From Streptomyces sp. NRRL F-525 (GTDB lineage: Bacteria > Actinomycetota > Actinomycetes > Streptomycetales > Streptomycetaceae), in NCBI RefSeq assembly GCF_000716605.1, contig NZ_JNXE01000030.1:65261-129260 (forward strand): 64,000 nucleotides of DNA, read 5' to 3'. The position numbers and the translations under genes are program-made. The notes beneath the pieces were generated by a model, which saw only the letters and a program-made list of their open reading frames with translations, ran no database searches and was not told where the DNA came from. Positions 16,360 to 25,109 of this stretch are shown here, piece after piece. Numbering within the stretch: the first letter of the stretch is position 1; every line of letters starts with the position of its first letter.

Positions 16360-16812
16360 CTCGGTGACCGTGAAGCCGAGCCGTTCGTACAACGCGATCG
16401 CCCCGGTCCGCCAACTCCACACCGACAACCGCACGGCGCCCGCGCCGCTTTCCGCAGCCTGCGCGAGCGCGTCACCGAGCAGAGCCGAGGCAACGCCCCG
16501 GCCCCGGAACGCCGGTTCCGCCCAGAGCCTCTTGATCTCCGACCGCCCGTCGACGGGAGCGGTAACCACCAGGCAGCCCACGGCGGCGTCCCCGCTCACT
16601 GCCACCAGCACGACATCGTCGACGAACGCGGTCCGCGGGTCCGAGATCTCCGCCCGGTACCGGCCCGGCAGCGCGTCCACGTCGGCGACGGGCTTCCCCT
16701 TCTCGGTCTCCGTCCGCAGGTGGTAGGCCGCCAGCAACGCGCCCAGCCCGTCCTCGGCGGAGAGGGTCCGGCCGGGCCGACGAACGATGGAGACCTCGCG
16801 CTGATCAGTCAT
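16312..16812 (-). CDS. GNAT-family N-acetyltransferase
   Basis: A 166-residue acyltransferase. The acetyl-CoA-binding motif A is clear: IKRLWAEPAFRGRGVASALL near residues 90-112 (R/Q-x-x-G-x-G/A), followed by LYERLGFTVTESW in motif B. It would acetylate a small molecule or protein amine in the cytosol; the substrate is unknown. ATG 16812 is the first start of the frame. The last 48 bp overlap the 3' end of the convergent ATP-binding protein gene. Confidence 0.88.
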   Translation of the reverse strand: MTDQREVSIVRRPGRTLSAEDGLGALLAAYHLRTETEKGKPVADVDALPGRYRAEISDPRTAFVDDVVLVAVSGDAAVGCLVVTAPVDGRSEIKRLWAEPAFRGRGVASALLGDALAQAAESGAGAVRLSVWSWRTGAIALYERLGFTVTESWDERDQLVCMERVL

Positions 16813-16949
16813 GACGCCAGTATCTGTCGTGATCTGTCATGTCGATCGTCGCGCCTCGATAATCTGACGTCCTGACGACGGGTCAACGCATGCCCGGCGA
16901 GTGTTCCCGAAGGGGATCGGCCCCTCGGGTGCGGCTACGGAGGAAACGT

Positions 16950-17129
16950 ATGGGCGCCGGATACATAGTCATCCCGCTGTTCTTCTATGTGACACTGTGC
17001 GCACTGCTGTGCGTGAAAATCGCGGATAAGAACTCCTGGAAAACGGGGTTACTGTTCGCGGTGCCCCTCATATTCCTGCCCACTGCCTTCTTCGTGATTG
17101 TCGGCATGCATGAGTTCGGTGCGCTGTAG
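16950..17129 (+). CDS. Small membrane protein of unknown function
   Basis: A 59-residue protein starting at ATG 16950, chosen for the strong GGAGGAAACGT ribosome site; a longer frame from 16890 lacks one. Two membrane helices are seen (YIVIPLFFYVTLCALLCV and TGLLFAVPLIFLPTAFFVIV) joined by KIADKNSWK. It overlaps the GTG of the next membrane-protein gene by one base, so the two are co-translated. AT content is higher than in neighbours, hinting at a foreign or fast-evolving pair. Confidence 0.6.
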   Translation: MGAGYIVIPLFFYVTLCALLCVKIADKNSWKTGLLFAVPLIFLPTAFFVIVGMHEFGAL

Positions 17130-17425
17130 TGGAGATCCTCATCGCCACGCTGACGTTCGTATTCCTGTGCGCCGCTTACGCATGGCCGGTGATCCCGCTG
17201 GTCATCTACCCGATGAACCGATGGCGTGGGCTGTGGGCGGCCCTCTACTGTTGCGCCGTCGGAGTGGTGTTCGGCAGCGGGTCATTTTTCTCGAAATTCC
17301 ATATCGCGGAATTCTTCGAAACGGCCGTATTCACCTCCGTTGTTCGAGCGGTCGCCGAAGCCGCGGGCCTCCTGGAGAAACCGCGCATCGCGTGGCGGAA
17401 ACGGCACCCGGTACCAGTGGAGTGA
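17129..17425 (+). CDS. Membrane protein of unknown function
   Basis: A 98-residue protein from a GTG that shares one base with the TAG of the preceding small membrane-protein gene. Hydrophobic stretches at about residues 3-30 (LIATLTFVFLCAAYAWPV) and 35-55 (GLWAALYCCAVGVVFGSGSF) suggest two helices; the tail is basic (KPRIAWRKRHP). No known motif. With its partner it may form a small membrane complex. Confidence 0.6.
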   Translation: MEILIATLTFVFLCAAYAWPVIPLVIYPMNRWRGLWAALYCCAVGVVFGSGSFFSKFHIAEFFETAVFTSVVRAVAEAAGLLEKPRIAWRKRHPVPVE

Positions 17426-17432
17426 ACGCGGA

Positions 17433-18338
17433 TCAGGCCCCGAATTCCTCCAGCACTTCCCGCACGGCCCGATGCCCCACCCTCGCCAACACGGGATTCC
17501 GCCCGCCCCGGTAGTAGTGCTCCGCCACCAGTCCGAAGCACAAGGCCCACCCCCGCCCCCGGGCCCAGACCTCATCCTCGAACTCGCCCGTCTCGCGGAA
17601 CACTTCACGCGTTCCGGCGGAGAACAGGGCCCACGCGGGCAGCGCGTCCGCCGCGGGGTCGCCGACCCCGAGGCCGCCGAAGTCGATGACCGCGGTGAGG
17701 CGGCCGGCCGTGGTGAGCAGGTTGCCGGGGAGGAGGTCGCCGTGGAGCCAGACGGGGGCGGCCTCCCACTGGGGGAGGGCGAGGGTGTGCTCCCAGGCCG
17801 CAGTCGCTAGGGCCGGGTCGTGGGTGCCGTCGGCGCCCAGGTCCTCGATCGCCTTGCGGACGTCCGCGTCCTGCGGACCGAGCGGGCCGCCCCGGAAGGA
17901 CACCGGACCGCCCACCGCGTCCACCTGCCGCAACGCGGCGACGAAACGCCCCAACTCGGCTGCCGCGTCGGCGGGTTCGGCCAGCGGCGAATCGTACGCG
18001 TCGCCCCCGTCCAGCCAGCCGTACACACCCCACCGCAGCCCGTACCCCTGCCCCGGCTCACCCATCGCCAGCGGCACCGGTACGGACAGCGGCAAGTGCG
18101 GTGCCAGACGCGGCAACCAGCGCTGTTCCGTCTCGATCTGCCGTGCCCCGCCCGGTAGTCGGGGCAGCCGTACGACCATGTCCTCGCCCAGCAGGCACAT
18201 CGCGTTGTCGGTCCCGGCCGAGGCGACCCGCGTGACGGCCAACCCCGCCCATTCCGGGAACTGTTCGGTGACCAGCCGACGCACCAGCTCCGCGTCGATG
18301 TCGAGTTCGTCAGCGTGCATCCTGGCGCTGGCGGACAT
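17433..18338 (-). CDS. Aminoglycoside phosphotransferase (APH)-family kinase
   Basis: A 301-residue protein with the APH kinase core: nucleotide-binding region AGTDNAMCLLGEDMVVRLPR near residue 40, the Brenner motif VWLHGDLLPGNLL near 197 (catalytic Asp and Asn), and the metal-binding VIDFGGLGVGDPAAD near 217. ATG 18338 has CGGAG upstream; another ATG lies six codons later. Family members phosphorylate aminoglycosides, macrolides or small metabolites. A chromosomal position with no linked biosynthesis genes means the substrate, and any resistance role, are unproven. Confidence 0.88.
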   Translation of the reverse strand: MSASARMHADELDIDAELVRRLVTEQFPEWAGLAVTRVASAGTDNAMCLLGEDMVVRLPRLPGGARQIETEQRWLPRLAPHLPLSVPVPLAMGEPGQGYGLRWGVYGWLDGGDAYDSPLAEPADAAAELGRFVAALRQVDAVGGPVSFRGGPLGPQDADVRKAIEDLGADGTHDPALATAAWEHTLALPQWEAAPVWLHGDLLPGNLLTTAGRLTAVIDFGGLGVGDPAADALPAWALFSAGTREVFRETGEFEDEVWARGRGWALCFGLVAEHYYRGGRNPVLARVGHRAVREVLEEFGA

Positions 18339-18442
18339 GGGTCTCCGGGTCTGTGAGGCGGCACCGGAGCCTAGCCAGCGCCGCCCCGCCGTCGCCACGG
18401 CATAACCCCGCCGAACAGCCGACCCCGGGCCCCAGCCTCAAC

Positions 18443-20086
18443 TCACCCCACGCTCACCGCACTCCACGCCGCCGCCACCGCGGCGTACTCCGAACTCCCC
18501 ACCCCGTAAAGGTCCTTCGCCGCGTTGAGCGTCGCCGTCCGCGCCCCCGCGTAGTTCGTCGAGGACGTCATGTAGACCGTCAACGCCCGGTACCAGATGG
18601 CCCCGAGCTTGTCCCGGCCGATTCCGCTCACCGAAGAGCCGTTGCACGTGGGCGAGTTGTAGCTGACGCCGTTGATGGTCTTCGCGCCGCTGCCCTCCGC
18701 GAGGAGATACGCGAAGTGGTTGGCGACGCCCGAGGAGTAGTGCACGTCGAGATTCCCCACCGACGAACTCCAGCAGTCCGCGGAATTCCCGTCCTTGGAC
18801 GGCTGGTCCATGAACCGCAGCGCCGCCTTGCCGAATCCCGACCGGACGATCTTCTCGCCGATCAAGTAGTCACCGAGATCGGAGGAGTTGTTGGCGTACC
18901 ACTCCACCAGCGTGCCCATGATGTCCGAGGTGGCTTCGTTGAGCCCGCCGGACTCGCCCGAGTACGTCAGCGCGGCCGTCTTGGACGTCACGCCGTGCGT
19001 CATCTCGTGCCCGGCGACATCCAGCGCCACCAGCGGACCGAGCTGTGTCCCGTCACCGTCGCCGTACGTCATGCAGAAGCAACTGTCGTCCCAGAAGGCG
19101 TTGTTGTAGCTGTTGCCGTAGTGGACGCGGTTGTACGAACCCTTGCCGTCGCCCGCGATGCCGTTCCGGCCGTGGACGTTCTTGTAGTAGTCCCAGGTCT
19201 CGTCCGTGCCGTACTGCGCGTCCACCGCCGCCGTCGAGCGGTCCGAACTCGCCCCCGTTCCCCAGTGGTTGTCGGCGTCCGTGAACACCGTGGACGGGGC
19301 GCGGCTGATGCAGATGCCGAGGATGCACAGGTCGGTCTTGTTCGCCGCGTCACCGGTGTAAGTCCCGCCGCGCGTCGCGTCCTTGAGCTGATACGTCGAC
19401 CCCGACAGCGTCGTCTCCAGCGGCACCGTCCCGCTGTACAGCGACTGCCCGTCACCCGTCGCCGTCTCCACGCTGTCCCAGGCGTCGATCTGGGCGCCGG
19501 TACGGGCGTCGGTCAGCACCGTGCGGGCGACCGGGTTTCCGAGCGAGTCCTTGGCGACCACGTTCGTCCGCCAGGCGAGCTTCGGCGCGCCGTGCAGGGC
19601 GTCAACTATCAGCTGGGGCTTGGACGTTACCCCTTTCAGCACCTCACCGAGATTCGCCGCCCGCAGCGCGTTCACCGCCAGGTCCGCCGCCTTCGGAGCG
19701 GCCACCTTCGGTGCCACGGACGACAGGGATATGGAACTCCGGGTCGCGCGGTCGGCGCTCCGGTAACTGCCGTTCGGGGCCAGGTGGACGACGAAGTCAC
19801 CTCCGAGGACCGGGAGTTGACGGTACGTCCGGTCGTAGCGGACATGCTGGGTGCCGTCCGCGTCGACGATCACGTCACGAACCGACGTGTCCTCCGCGGC
19901 CGTAAGACCCAGGCCCGCGGCATGGGCGACCAGCGCCGACGCGGCGTTCGCGATCGCGGTGGTCCGGGACGGCCGGTCGGCCGCGTGGGCGGTGGGGGCG
20001 AGGGTGGCGGCCAGCAGGGTCGCGGCGCCGGCGGCGACACCGGCCGTGGCGAGACGGGAACCTCGAATGTGCCGTGTCCGACTCAT
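18443..20086 (-). CDS. Secreted M4 (thermolysin-type) zinc metalloprotease
   Basis: A 547-residue preproenzyme. Residues 1-35 are a signal peptide (HIRGSRLATAGVAAGAATLL, cleavage near AHA-A). A propeptide with FTP/PepSY-like sequence extends to about residue 210. The catalytic domain has HEMTH at 360-364, the third zinc ligand and helper in GLNEATSDIMG near 380, and an active-site His in NHFAYLLAEG near 450. Cys-rich loops (CILGICI, CFCMTYG) suggest disulfides. GAGGAG precedes ATG 20086; the long upstream extension of the frame overlaps the neighbouring gene and is rejected. It digests extracellular protein and is likely processed by itself. Confidence 0.95.
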   Translation of the reverse strand: MSRTRHIRGSRLATAGVAAGAATLLAATLAPTAHAADRPSRTTAIANAASALVAHAAGLGLTAAEDTSVRDVIVDADGTQHVRYDRTYRQLPVLGGDFVVHLAPNGSYRSADRATRSSISLSSVAPKVAAPKAADLAVNALRAANLGEVLKGVTSKPQLIVDALHGAPKLAWRTNVVAKDSLGNPVARTVLTDARTGAQIDAWDSVETATGDGQSLYSGTVPLETTLSGSTYQLKDATRGGTYTGDAANKTDLCILGICISRAPSTVFTDADNHWGTGASSDRSTAAVDAQYGTDETWDYYKNVHGRNGIAGDGKGSYNRVHYGNSYNNAFWDDSCFCMTYGDGDGTQLGPLVALDVAGHEMTHGVTSKTAALTYSGESGGLNEATSDIMGTLVEWYANNSSDLGDYLIGEKIVRSGFGKAALRFMDQPSKDGNSADCWSSSVGNLDVHYSSGVANHFAYLLAEGSGAKTINGVSYNSPTCNGSSVSGIGRDKLGAIWYRALTVYMTSSTNYAGARTATLNAAKDLYGVGSSEYAAVAAAWSAVSVG

Positions 20087-20209
20087 GGGTCTCCTCAAGA
20101 ACGCAAGTGGGGGGCGTGGGGGCTGCGTTGATGTTGAATGAGATTTAAAGGGCCCATGACATGTCATGTCCATAGCGCATGCACAGACTTCCGGGCTGAA
20201 GGAGACCGA

Positions 20210-20626
20210 GTGACACCCCTCCCCTTCTTCGTCTACGGCACCCTCCGCCCCGGCGAGCCCAACCACGACCTCTTCCTGCGCGGCCGCACGGCCTCCGAGG
20301 AACGGGCCCGACTCCACGGCGCCGCCCTCTACGACGGCCCCGGCTACCCGTACGCCGTCGAGGCCGCCGGCTCGGTGATCGTCGGCGAACTCGTCACCGC
20401 ACGCCCCGAGTCCCACCCCCAACTCCTCCGGGAACTGGACCGACTTGAGGACTACGCCCCCGGCGACCCGGCCAGCCTCTACGAACGCGTCGAACGCCGG
20501 GTGACCCGCGACGCCGACGGCACGTCCGTCCGTGCCTGGGTGTACCTCGCCGCCCCCACCGTCACCGCCCGCCTCCGCACCCACGGCAAGCTGATCGAGG
20601 GCGGCGACTGGCTCAACCGCCGCTGA
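20210..20626 (+). CDS. Gamma-glutamylcyclotransferase (AIG2-like) fold protein
   Basis: A 138-residue protein. The family hallmark FFVYGTLRPGEPNH (residues 5-18) and the catalytic-type Glu segment LRELDRLEDYAPGDPASLYE near 65-84 are present. GGCT-fold enzymes release 5-oxoproline from gamma-glutamyl amines or peptides. The GTG start has AAGGAG five bases upstream. It stands alone between the M4 protease (divergent) and a convergent DUF218 gene 7 bp away. Substrate unknown. Confidence 0.85.
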   Translation: MTPLPFFVYGTLRPGEPNHDLFLRGRTASEERARLHGAALYDGPGYPYAVEAAGSVIVGELVTARPESHPQLLRELDRLEDYAPGDPASLYERVERRVTRDADGTSVRAWVYLAAPTVTARLRTHGKLIEGGDWLNRR

Positions 20627-20633
20627 AGAGGCG

Positions 20634-21332
20634 TCAGTTGCCGGAGGCCAGCGCCCGCGTGACGCCCTTCTCCTTCGGCCCGAGGAAGTGCGGATCGGGA
20701 TGGAACACCAGGTCCAGCGCCGCCTTGCCCGCCGCGAACACCTCGCGGGAGCCGCCGTAGTACCAGGTCACGTTGTGCGATTCGTCGACACCGACGCCGT
20801 ACGAGTCGACCCCCGCCGCGTCGCACAGCGCGACCGCCCGCCGGATGTGGAAGTTCTGGCTGATGAGGACGGCCTTGTCGACGCCGAAGATCTTCTTGGC
20901 GCGGACGCAGGAGTCCCAGGTGTCGAAACCGGCGTAGTCGGTCACCACGCGCGAGCGTGGCACCCCGTGCTTCGCCAGGTAGACGCGCATCGCGTCCGGC
21001 TCGTCGTAGTCCTTGCGGCTGTTGTCACCGGTCACCAGGACGACCTTCACCCGCCCCTCCCGGTACAGCGTCGCCGCCGCGTCCAGCCGGTGCGCGAGAT
21101 ACGGCGACGGCTCGCCGTCCCACAGCCCGGCACCGAACACCACGGCGACATCGGTGCGCGGCGCGTCCTGAACGCTCCCGAGCCGGTCCGCCGTCACGAC
21201 CCACAGCCAGGTCGCCGGAAGCAGCGCGAGGACACACCCGGCGGCCACCACCTGCACGAGCTGCCGCCATCCCGCACGCGTGCGTGGCAGTCGCGGCCGA
21301 CGGGGCCTCAGGCGGCGCATCAGACGTATCAA
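20634..21332 (-). CDS. YdcF/SanA-like DUF218 membrane protein
   Basis: A 232-residue protein with one N-terminal membrane helix (VVAAGCVLALLPATWLWVV) followed by the DUF218 domain: DVAVVFGAGLWDGEPSPYL, VKVVLVTGDNSRKDYDEP, SRVVTDYAGFDTWDSCVRA, KAVLISQNFHIRRAV. Relatives include SanA/ElyC, which affect cell-envelope integrity and vancomycin sensitivity. The TTG at 21332 is favoured because GGAGG lies 7 bp upstream; the ATG at 21320 is the alternative. The reaction it performs is not established. Confidence 0.82.
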   Translation of the reverse strand: MIRLMRRLRPRRPRLPRTRAGWRQLVQVVAAGCVLALLPATWLWVVTADRLGSVQDAPRTDVAVVFGAGLWDGEPSPYLAHRLDAAATLYREGRVKVVLVTGDNSRKDYDEPDAMRVYLAKHGVPRSRVVTDYAGFDTWDSCVRAKKIFGVDKAVLISQNFHIRRAVALCDAAGVDSYGVGVDESHNVTWYYGGSREVFAAGKAALDLVFHPDPHFLGPKEKGVTRALASGN

Positions 21333-21483
21333 GGGGGCCCCTCCGCGTTCGGTTCCGACAGTCACAGACGCGCCGCGACCCGCTCCGGTTCTCACACCCC
21401 CCGGCACCCCACCGTGAACCCCTGGAAAAGACCCATGTCTCCAGCGCAACGGGGTGGCAACCTCCCCCTGCCACGATCACTCC

Positions 21484-22311
21484 ATGACGGCGTCGATTCC
21501 ACCTCGCGAGGAGCCCACCTTCGGCAGTACGCCTGCCCTGGTCCTGGTGGCCCACGGCAGCCGCGACCCAAGAGCCCTGGACACCGTACGAGCCCTCCAG
21601 TCCCGCGTCCGCGCCCTGCGCCCCGACGTCCCCGTCCACCTGGGCCACATCGAACTGAACGAGCCCCGCCTCCCGGACACCCTCACCCAACTCCCCACCC
21701 CGGAAGCGGTCTTGGTCCCCCTCCTCCTGACCCGCGGCTACCACGTGAAGCGGGACATCCCGGAGCTGGCGGCCAACGCACAGGCACACACGCGCGTGGC
21801 ACCCCCTTTGGGCCCGCACCCCCTCCTGGTGGAGACCCTCTACGACCGCCTGGTGGAGGCGGGTTGGCACACAGGGCCCCGTGGGGCGAGCGCGGTGGTC
21901 CTGGCCGCAGCGGGCTCCCGGGATCCGGAGTCGAAGCTGGACACCCTCCGCACGGCCCACCTCCTGGCCGCCCGCCTGGGCGTCCCCGTGATCCCGGCCT
22001 ACGCCTCCGCAGCGACCCCCACGGTCCCCGAGGCGATCCACACCCTCACGGCCCAAGGCCACCACAGGGTGGCGATCGCCTCCTGCTTCACGGCCCCGGG
22101 CCGCTTCGCGACCCAGTGCGCGGAGACGGCCCCCTGGATCGCGTCGGCCCCCTTGGGAGCCCACCCCGGGATGGCAAGGCTGATCCTCCACCGCTACGAC
22201 CAGACGCTTGGCACCTGGCCAGGGGCACCCCACCCAGGGGCGCGGGGAACTGCGCGACCAGCCACAACGAGCCCGCAGACGCAACCGAACCGCACCCCGG
22301 CAAACGCATAG
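21484..22311 (+). CDS. Sirohydrochlorin chelatase (CbiX)-like protein
   Basis: A 275-residue protein with two CbiX modules: LVLVAHGSRDPRALDTVRAL (residues about 17-36) carrying the metal-binding His, and the second repeat VVLAAAGSRDPESKLDTLRT near 138. LVPLLLTRGYHVKRDIPE is the second conserved His block. It would insert cobalt, nickel or iron into sirohydrochlorin. ATG 21484 is favoured; a GTG ten codons earlier is possible. The last 30 residues or so (from about PGAPHPG) are encoded by a copy of a dispersed intergenic repeat and are probably not conserved. No cobalamin riboswitch was seen upstream. Confidence 0.85.
   Translation: MTASIPPREEPTFGSTPALVLVAHGSRDPRALDTVRALQSRVRALRPDVPVHLGHIELNEPRLPDTLTQLPTPEAVLVPLLLTRGYHVKRDIPELAANAQAHTRVAPPLGPHPLLVETLYDRLVEAGWHTGPRGASAVVLAAAGSRDPESKLDTLRTAHLLAARLGVPVIPAYASAATPTVPEAIHTLTAQGHHRVAIASCFTAPGRFATQCAETAPWIASAPLGAHPGMARLILHRYDQTLGTWPGAPHPGARGTARPATTSPQTQPNRTPANA
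22236..22266 (+). repeat. Dispersed streptomycete repeat copy inside a gene end
   Basis: The sequence AGGGGCGCGGGGAACTGCGC followed by GACCAGCCAC is the same core found as an inverted pair at 28431-28460 and 28706-28735. Here it lies in the last 75 bp of the CbiX-like gene and encodes its unusual tail. Confidence 0.8.
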
Positions 22312-22359
22312 GCGCCCCGCAACTCCCGAATTGTCACTACCGCCGCTTACTGTCGAAGC

Positions 22360-23703
22360 ATGGAAGGCACAGCAGGCACCGCAGGTACACGCACAGCAGC
22401 CCCCCACCCCTACGACCCGACGTCAGTCGCCCGCTGGGCACCGGAGCCCGACAAACGCCCCGGCCGCACCGCCTTCCAACGCGACCGCGCCCGAATCCTC
22501 CACTCCGCCGCCCTGCGCCGCCTCGCGGGCAAAACCCAGGTGGTCACCCCAGGAACCCGAAGCCAGGCCTGGGACGCCAGCCCCCGCACCCGCCTGACCC
22601 ACTCCCTGGAGTGCGCCCAGGTAGGCCGAGAGCTGGGCGCAGCCCTCGGCTGCGACCCCGACCTCGTCGAAGCCGCCTGCCTCTCCCACGACCTGGGGCA
22701 CCCCCCCTTCGGCCACAACGGCGAACAGGCACTCAACGAATTCGCCGACGACTGCGGCGGCTTCGAGGGCAACGCGCAATCCCTGAGACTCCTCACCCGC
22801 ATCGAACCGAAGCGCTTCGTAAGAAGCGACACGACAGGCGAGATGGTGAGCGTCGGCCTCAACCTCACCCGCGCCGCCCTCGACGCCGCCACCAAGTACC
22901 CCTGGCCGCGAGGAGCGCACCCCACCGACCCCACGTCCCCGAAGTTCGGCGTCTACGAGGACGACAGACCCGTCTTCGACTGGGTCCGCAAGGGCGCCCC
23001 CGGCACGCGCACGTGCTTCGAGGCCCAGGTGATGGACTGGTCTGACGACGTGGCGTACTCGGTGCACGACGTCGAGGACGGCCTGCACGCGGGCCACATC
23101 GACCCCAACTGCCTGCACGCCGAACCGGAACGCCAGGAGATCTTCAAGGTCGCCATCGGCCGCTACGTCCCCGCGGACACGGCCCCCGACGAACTCGCCG
23201 AGGCGCTGGACCGGCTCCAGGACCAGGAGTGGTGGCCGCACGGCTACGACGGCTCGGCCGTGGCGCAGGCCCGCCTCAAGGACGCCACCAGCCAGCTCAT
23301 CGGCCGCTTCTGCCTGGCCGCCGAGACCGCCACGCGCGCGGCGTACGGCACCGGCCGCCTCACCCGCTACGACGCCGAACTCGTCGTACCGCACGAGGCA
23401 CGGCTGGAGTGCGCGGTCCTCAAGGCGGTCGCCGACCGGTACGTGATGCAGCGCGCGGAGCAGGAGCGCATCCGCGCCGACGAGCGGATCGTCGTCGCCG
23501 AACTCGCCGAGGTGCTCACCACGCGCGCGCCCGACGGGCTGGAGCCGCAGTTCCGCGCGCAGTTCGAGGAGGCGGCCGACGACCGCGCCCGCAAGCGGGT
23601 GATCGTGGATCAGATCGCCTCGCTGACGGACGCGTCGGCGCGTTCTCTTCACGCGCATCTCACGTCGCTGGGGCACAGTGACGCGAAACAAGCCCGAATG
23701 TGA
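22360..23703 (+). CDS. dgt: Deoxyguanosinetriphosphate triphosphohydrolase (HD domain)
   Basis: A 447-residue HD-superfamily dNTPase. The metal ligands are visible: [18 protein letters not shown] near residue 78 and the HD signature [19 protein letters not shown] near 108-126, with a later Asp in [15 protein letters not shown] near 228. It hydrolyses dGTP (or other dNTPs) to the nucleoside and triphosphate, controlling dNTP pools. ATG 22360 starts the frame after a 48-bp gap. It precedes the ferredoxin reductase and dnaG, the usual Streptomyces order, which ties dNTP turnover to replication genes. Confidence 0.93.
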   Translation: MEGTAGTAGTRTAAPHPYDPTSVARWAPEPDKRPGRTAFQRDRARILHSAALRRLAGKTQVVTPGTRSQAWDASPRTRLTHSLECAQVGRELGAALGCDPDLVEAACLSHDLGHPPFGHNGEQALNEFADDCGGFEGNAQSLRLLTRIEPKRFVRSDTTGEMVSVGLNLTRAALDAATKYPWPRGAHPTDPTSPKFGVYEDDRPVFDWVRKGAPGTRTCFEAQVMDWSDDVAYSVHDVEDGLHAGHIDPNCLHAEPERQEIFKVAIGRYVPADTAPDELAEALDRLQDQEWWPHGYDGSAVAQARLKDATSQLIGRFCLAAETATRAAYGTGRLTRYDAELVVPHEARLECAVLKAVADRYVMQRAEQERIRADERIVVAELAEVLTTRAPDGLEPQFRAQFEEAADDRARKRVIVDQIASLTDASARSLHAHLTSLGHSDAKQARM

Positions 23704-23796
23704 CCCTCCGTGGCCTGATCGGGCCACACCCCCTTCCCGCATCACACTGCGTGCGGGACGCTCGCATATGGCGGCACCCTTACGAGGAGGCATCAA

Positions 23797-25071
23797 GTGG
23801 TCGACGCGGATCAGACGTTCGTCATCATCGGAGGAGGCCTGGCCGGCGCCAAGGCGGCCGAGACGCTCCGAGCGGAGGGCTTCACCGGCCGCGTGATACT
23901 GATCTGCGACGAACGCGACCACCCGTACGAGCGCCCGCCGCTGTCCAAGGGCTACCTCCTCGGTAAGGAGGAGCGCGACAGCGTCTTCGTGCACGAACCC
24001 GCCTGGTACGCGCAGAACGACATCGAGCTGCACCTCGGCCAGACCGTCGACGCCATCGACCGTACGGCGAAGACGGTGCGCTTCGGGGACGACGGCACCC
24101 TGGTCCGCTACGACAAGTTGCTCATCGCCACCGGCTCCGAGCCCCGCCGCCTCGACATCCCGGGCACGGACCTAGCGGGCGTCCACCACCTGCGCCGCCT
24201 CTCGCACGCCGAGCGCCTGAAGAACGTGCTGGCGTCGCTCGGCCGGGACAACGGCCATCTGGTGATCGCCGGCGGCGGCTGGATCGGCCTGGAGGTCGCC
24301 GCGGCGGCCCGGGAGTACGGCGCCGAGGTCACCGTCGTGGAACCGTCCCAGACGCCGCTGCACGGCGTCCTCGGACCCGAACTGGGCCAGCTCTTCGCCG
24401 ACCTGCACGCCGAGCACGGCGTGCGGTTCCACTTCGGCGCCCGGCTCACCGAGATCGTCGGCCAGGACGGCATGGTGCTGGCCGCCCGTACCGACGACGG
24501 CGAGGAGCACCCCGCGCACGACGTCCTCGCGGCGATCGGCGCGGCCCCGCGCACCGCGCTCGCCGAGGCGGCGGGCCTGGAGCTGGCCGACCGCGCGCAC
24601 GGCGGGGGCATCGCGGTCGACGAACGGCTGCGCACCTCCGACCCCGACATCTACGCGGCCGGCGACGTGGCCGCCTTCCACCACGCCCTGTTCGACACCC
24701 GCCTCCGGGTGGAGCACTGGGCGAACGCCCTCAACGGCGGCCCGGCGGCGGCCCGCGCGATGCTCGGCAAGGACGTCACCTACGACCGCGTGCCCTATTT
24801 CTTCTCCGACCAGTACGACTTGGGTATGGAGTACTCCGGCTGGGCGCCCCCGGGCTCCTACGACGAAGTGGTGATCCGGGGAGACGCGGGCAAGCGGGAG
24901 TTCATCGCCTTCTGGCTGAAGGAGGGCCGCGTGCTGGCCGGGATGAACGTGAATGTGTGGGACGTCACAGAGCCCATCCAGCAGCTCATCCGCTCCCGGG
25001 CCCAGGTGGACACCGAGGCCCTCGCGGACCCACACGTTCCGCTGGACAGCCTGGGCGCCAAGAGCTCCTAG
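23797..25071 (+). CDS. FAD-dependent ferredoxin reductase
   Basis: A 424-residue flavoprotein with an FAD Rossmann motif at the N-terminus (FVIIGGGLAGAKAAETLRAE), an NAD(P)H-binding motif near residue 155 (LVIAGGGWIGLEVAAAAREY), and the FAD-contact segment DIYAAGDVAAF near 285. The C-terminal reductase domain follows (PYFFSDQYDLGMEYSGWAPP). The family passes electrons from NAD(P)H to [2Fe-2S] ferredoxins that serve cytochromes P450 or dioxygenases. GTG 23797 has GAGGAGG upstream. No ferredoxin or P450 gene is adjacent, so the partner lies elsewhere. Confidence 0.93.
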   Translation: MVDADQTFVIIGGGLAGAKAAETLRAEGFTGRVILICDERDHPYERPPLSKGYLLGKEERDSVFVHEPAWYAQNDIELHLGQTVDAIDRTAKTVRFGDDGTLVRYDKLLIATGSEPRRLDIPGTDLAGVHHLRRLSHAERLKNVLASLGRDNGHLVIAGGGWIGLEVAAAAREYGAEVTVVEPSQTPLHGVLGPELGQLFADLHAEHGVRFHFGARLTEIVGQDGMVLAARTDDGEEHPAHDVLAAIGAAPRTALAEAAGLELADRAHGGGIAVDERLRTSDPDIYAAGDVAAFHHALFDTRLRVEHWANALNGGPAAARAMLGKDVTYDRVPYFFSDQYDLGMEYSGWAPPGSYDEVVIRGDAGKREFIAFWLKEGRVLAGMNVNVWDVTEPIQQLIRSRAQVDTEALADPHVPLDSLGAKSS

Positions 25072-25097
25072 TCGTCACTGCTGTCAGTCCGGCCCCG

Positions 25098-25103
25098 TAG
25101 AAT
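25098..25103 (+). promoter_or_regulatory. Candidate -10 box of a leaderless dnaG promoter
   Basis: TAGAAT lies with its last base 6 bp before the dnaG GTG, so transcription would begin at or next to the start codon. No good Shine-Dalgarno precedes the GTG, which fits a leaderless mRNA. The -35 slot (about 25075-25080, TCACTG) is weak. Confidence 0.5.
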
Positions 25104-25109
25104 TCACGC

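Noticed and set aside
18353..20131. 592-residue open frame on the plus strand
   Set aside because: It is antisense to the M4 protease, Arg-rich, has no motif and no ribosome site; it is a high-GC shadow frame.
21333..21483. Cobalamin riboswitch upstream of the CbiX-like gene
   Set aside because: The gap is only about 150 bp and I could not find a B12-box-like core.
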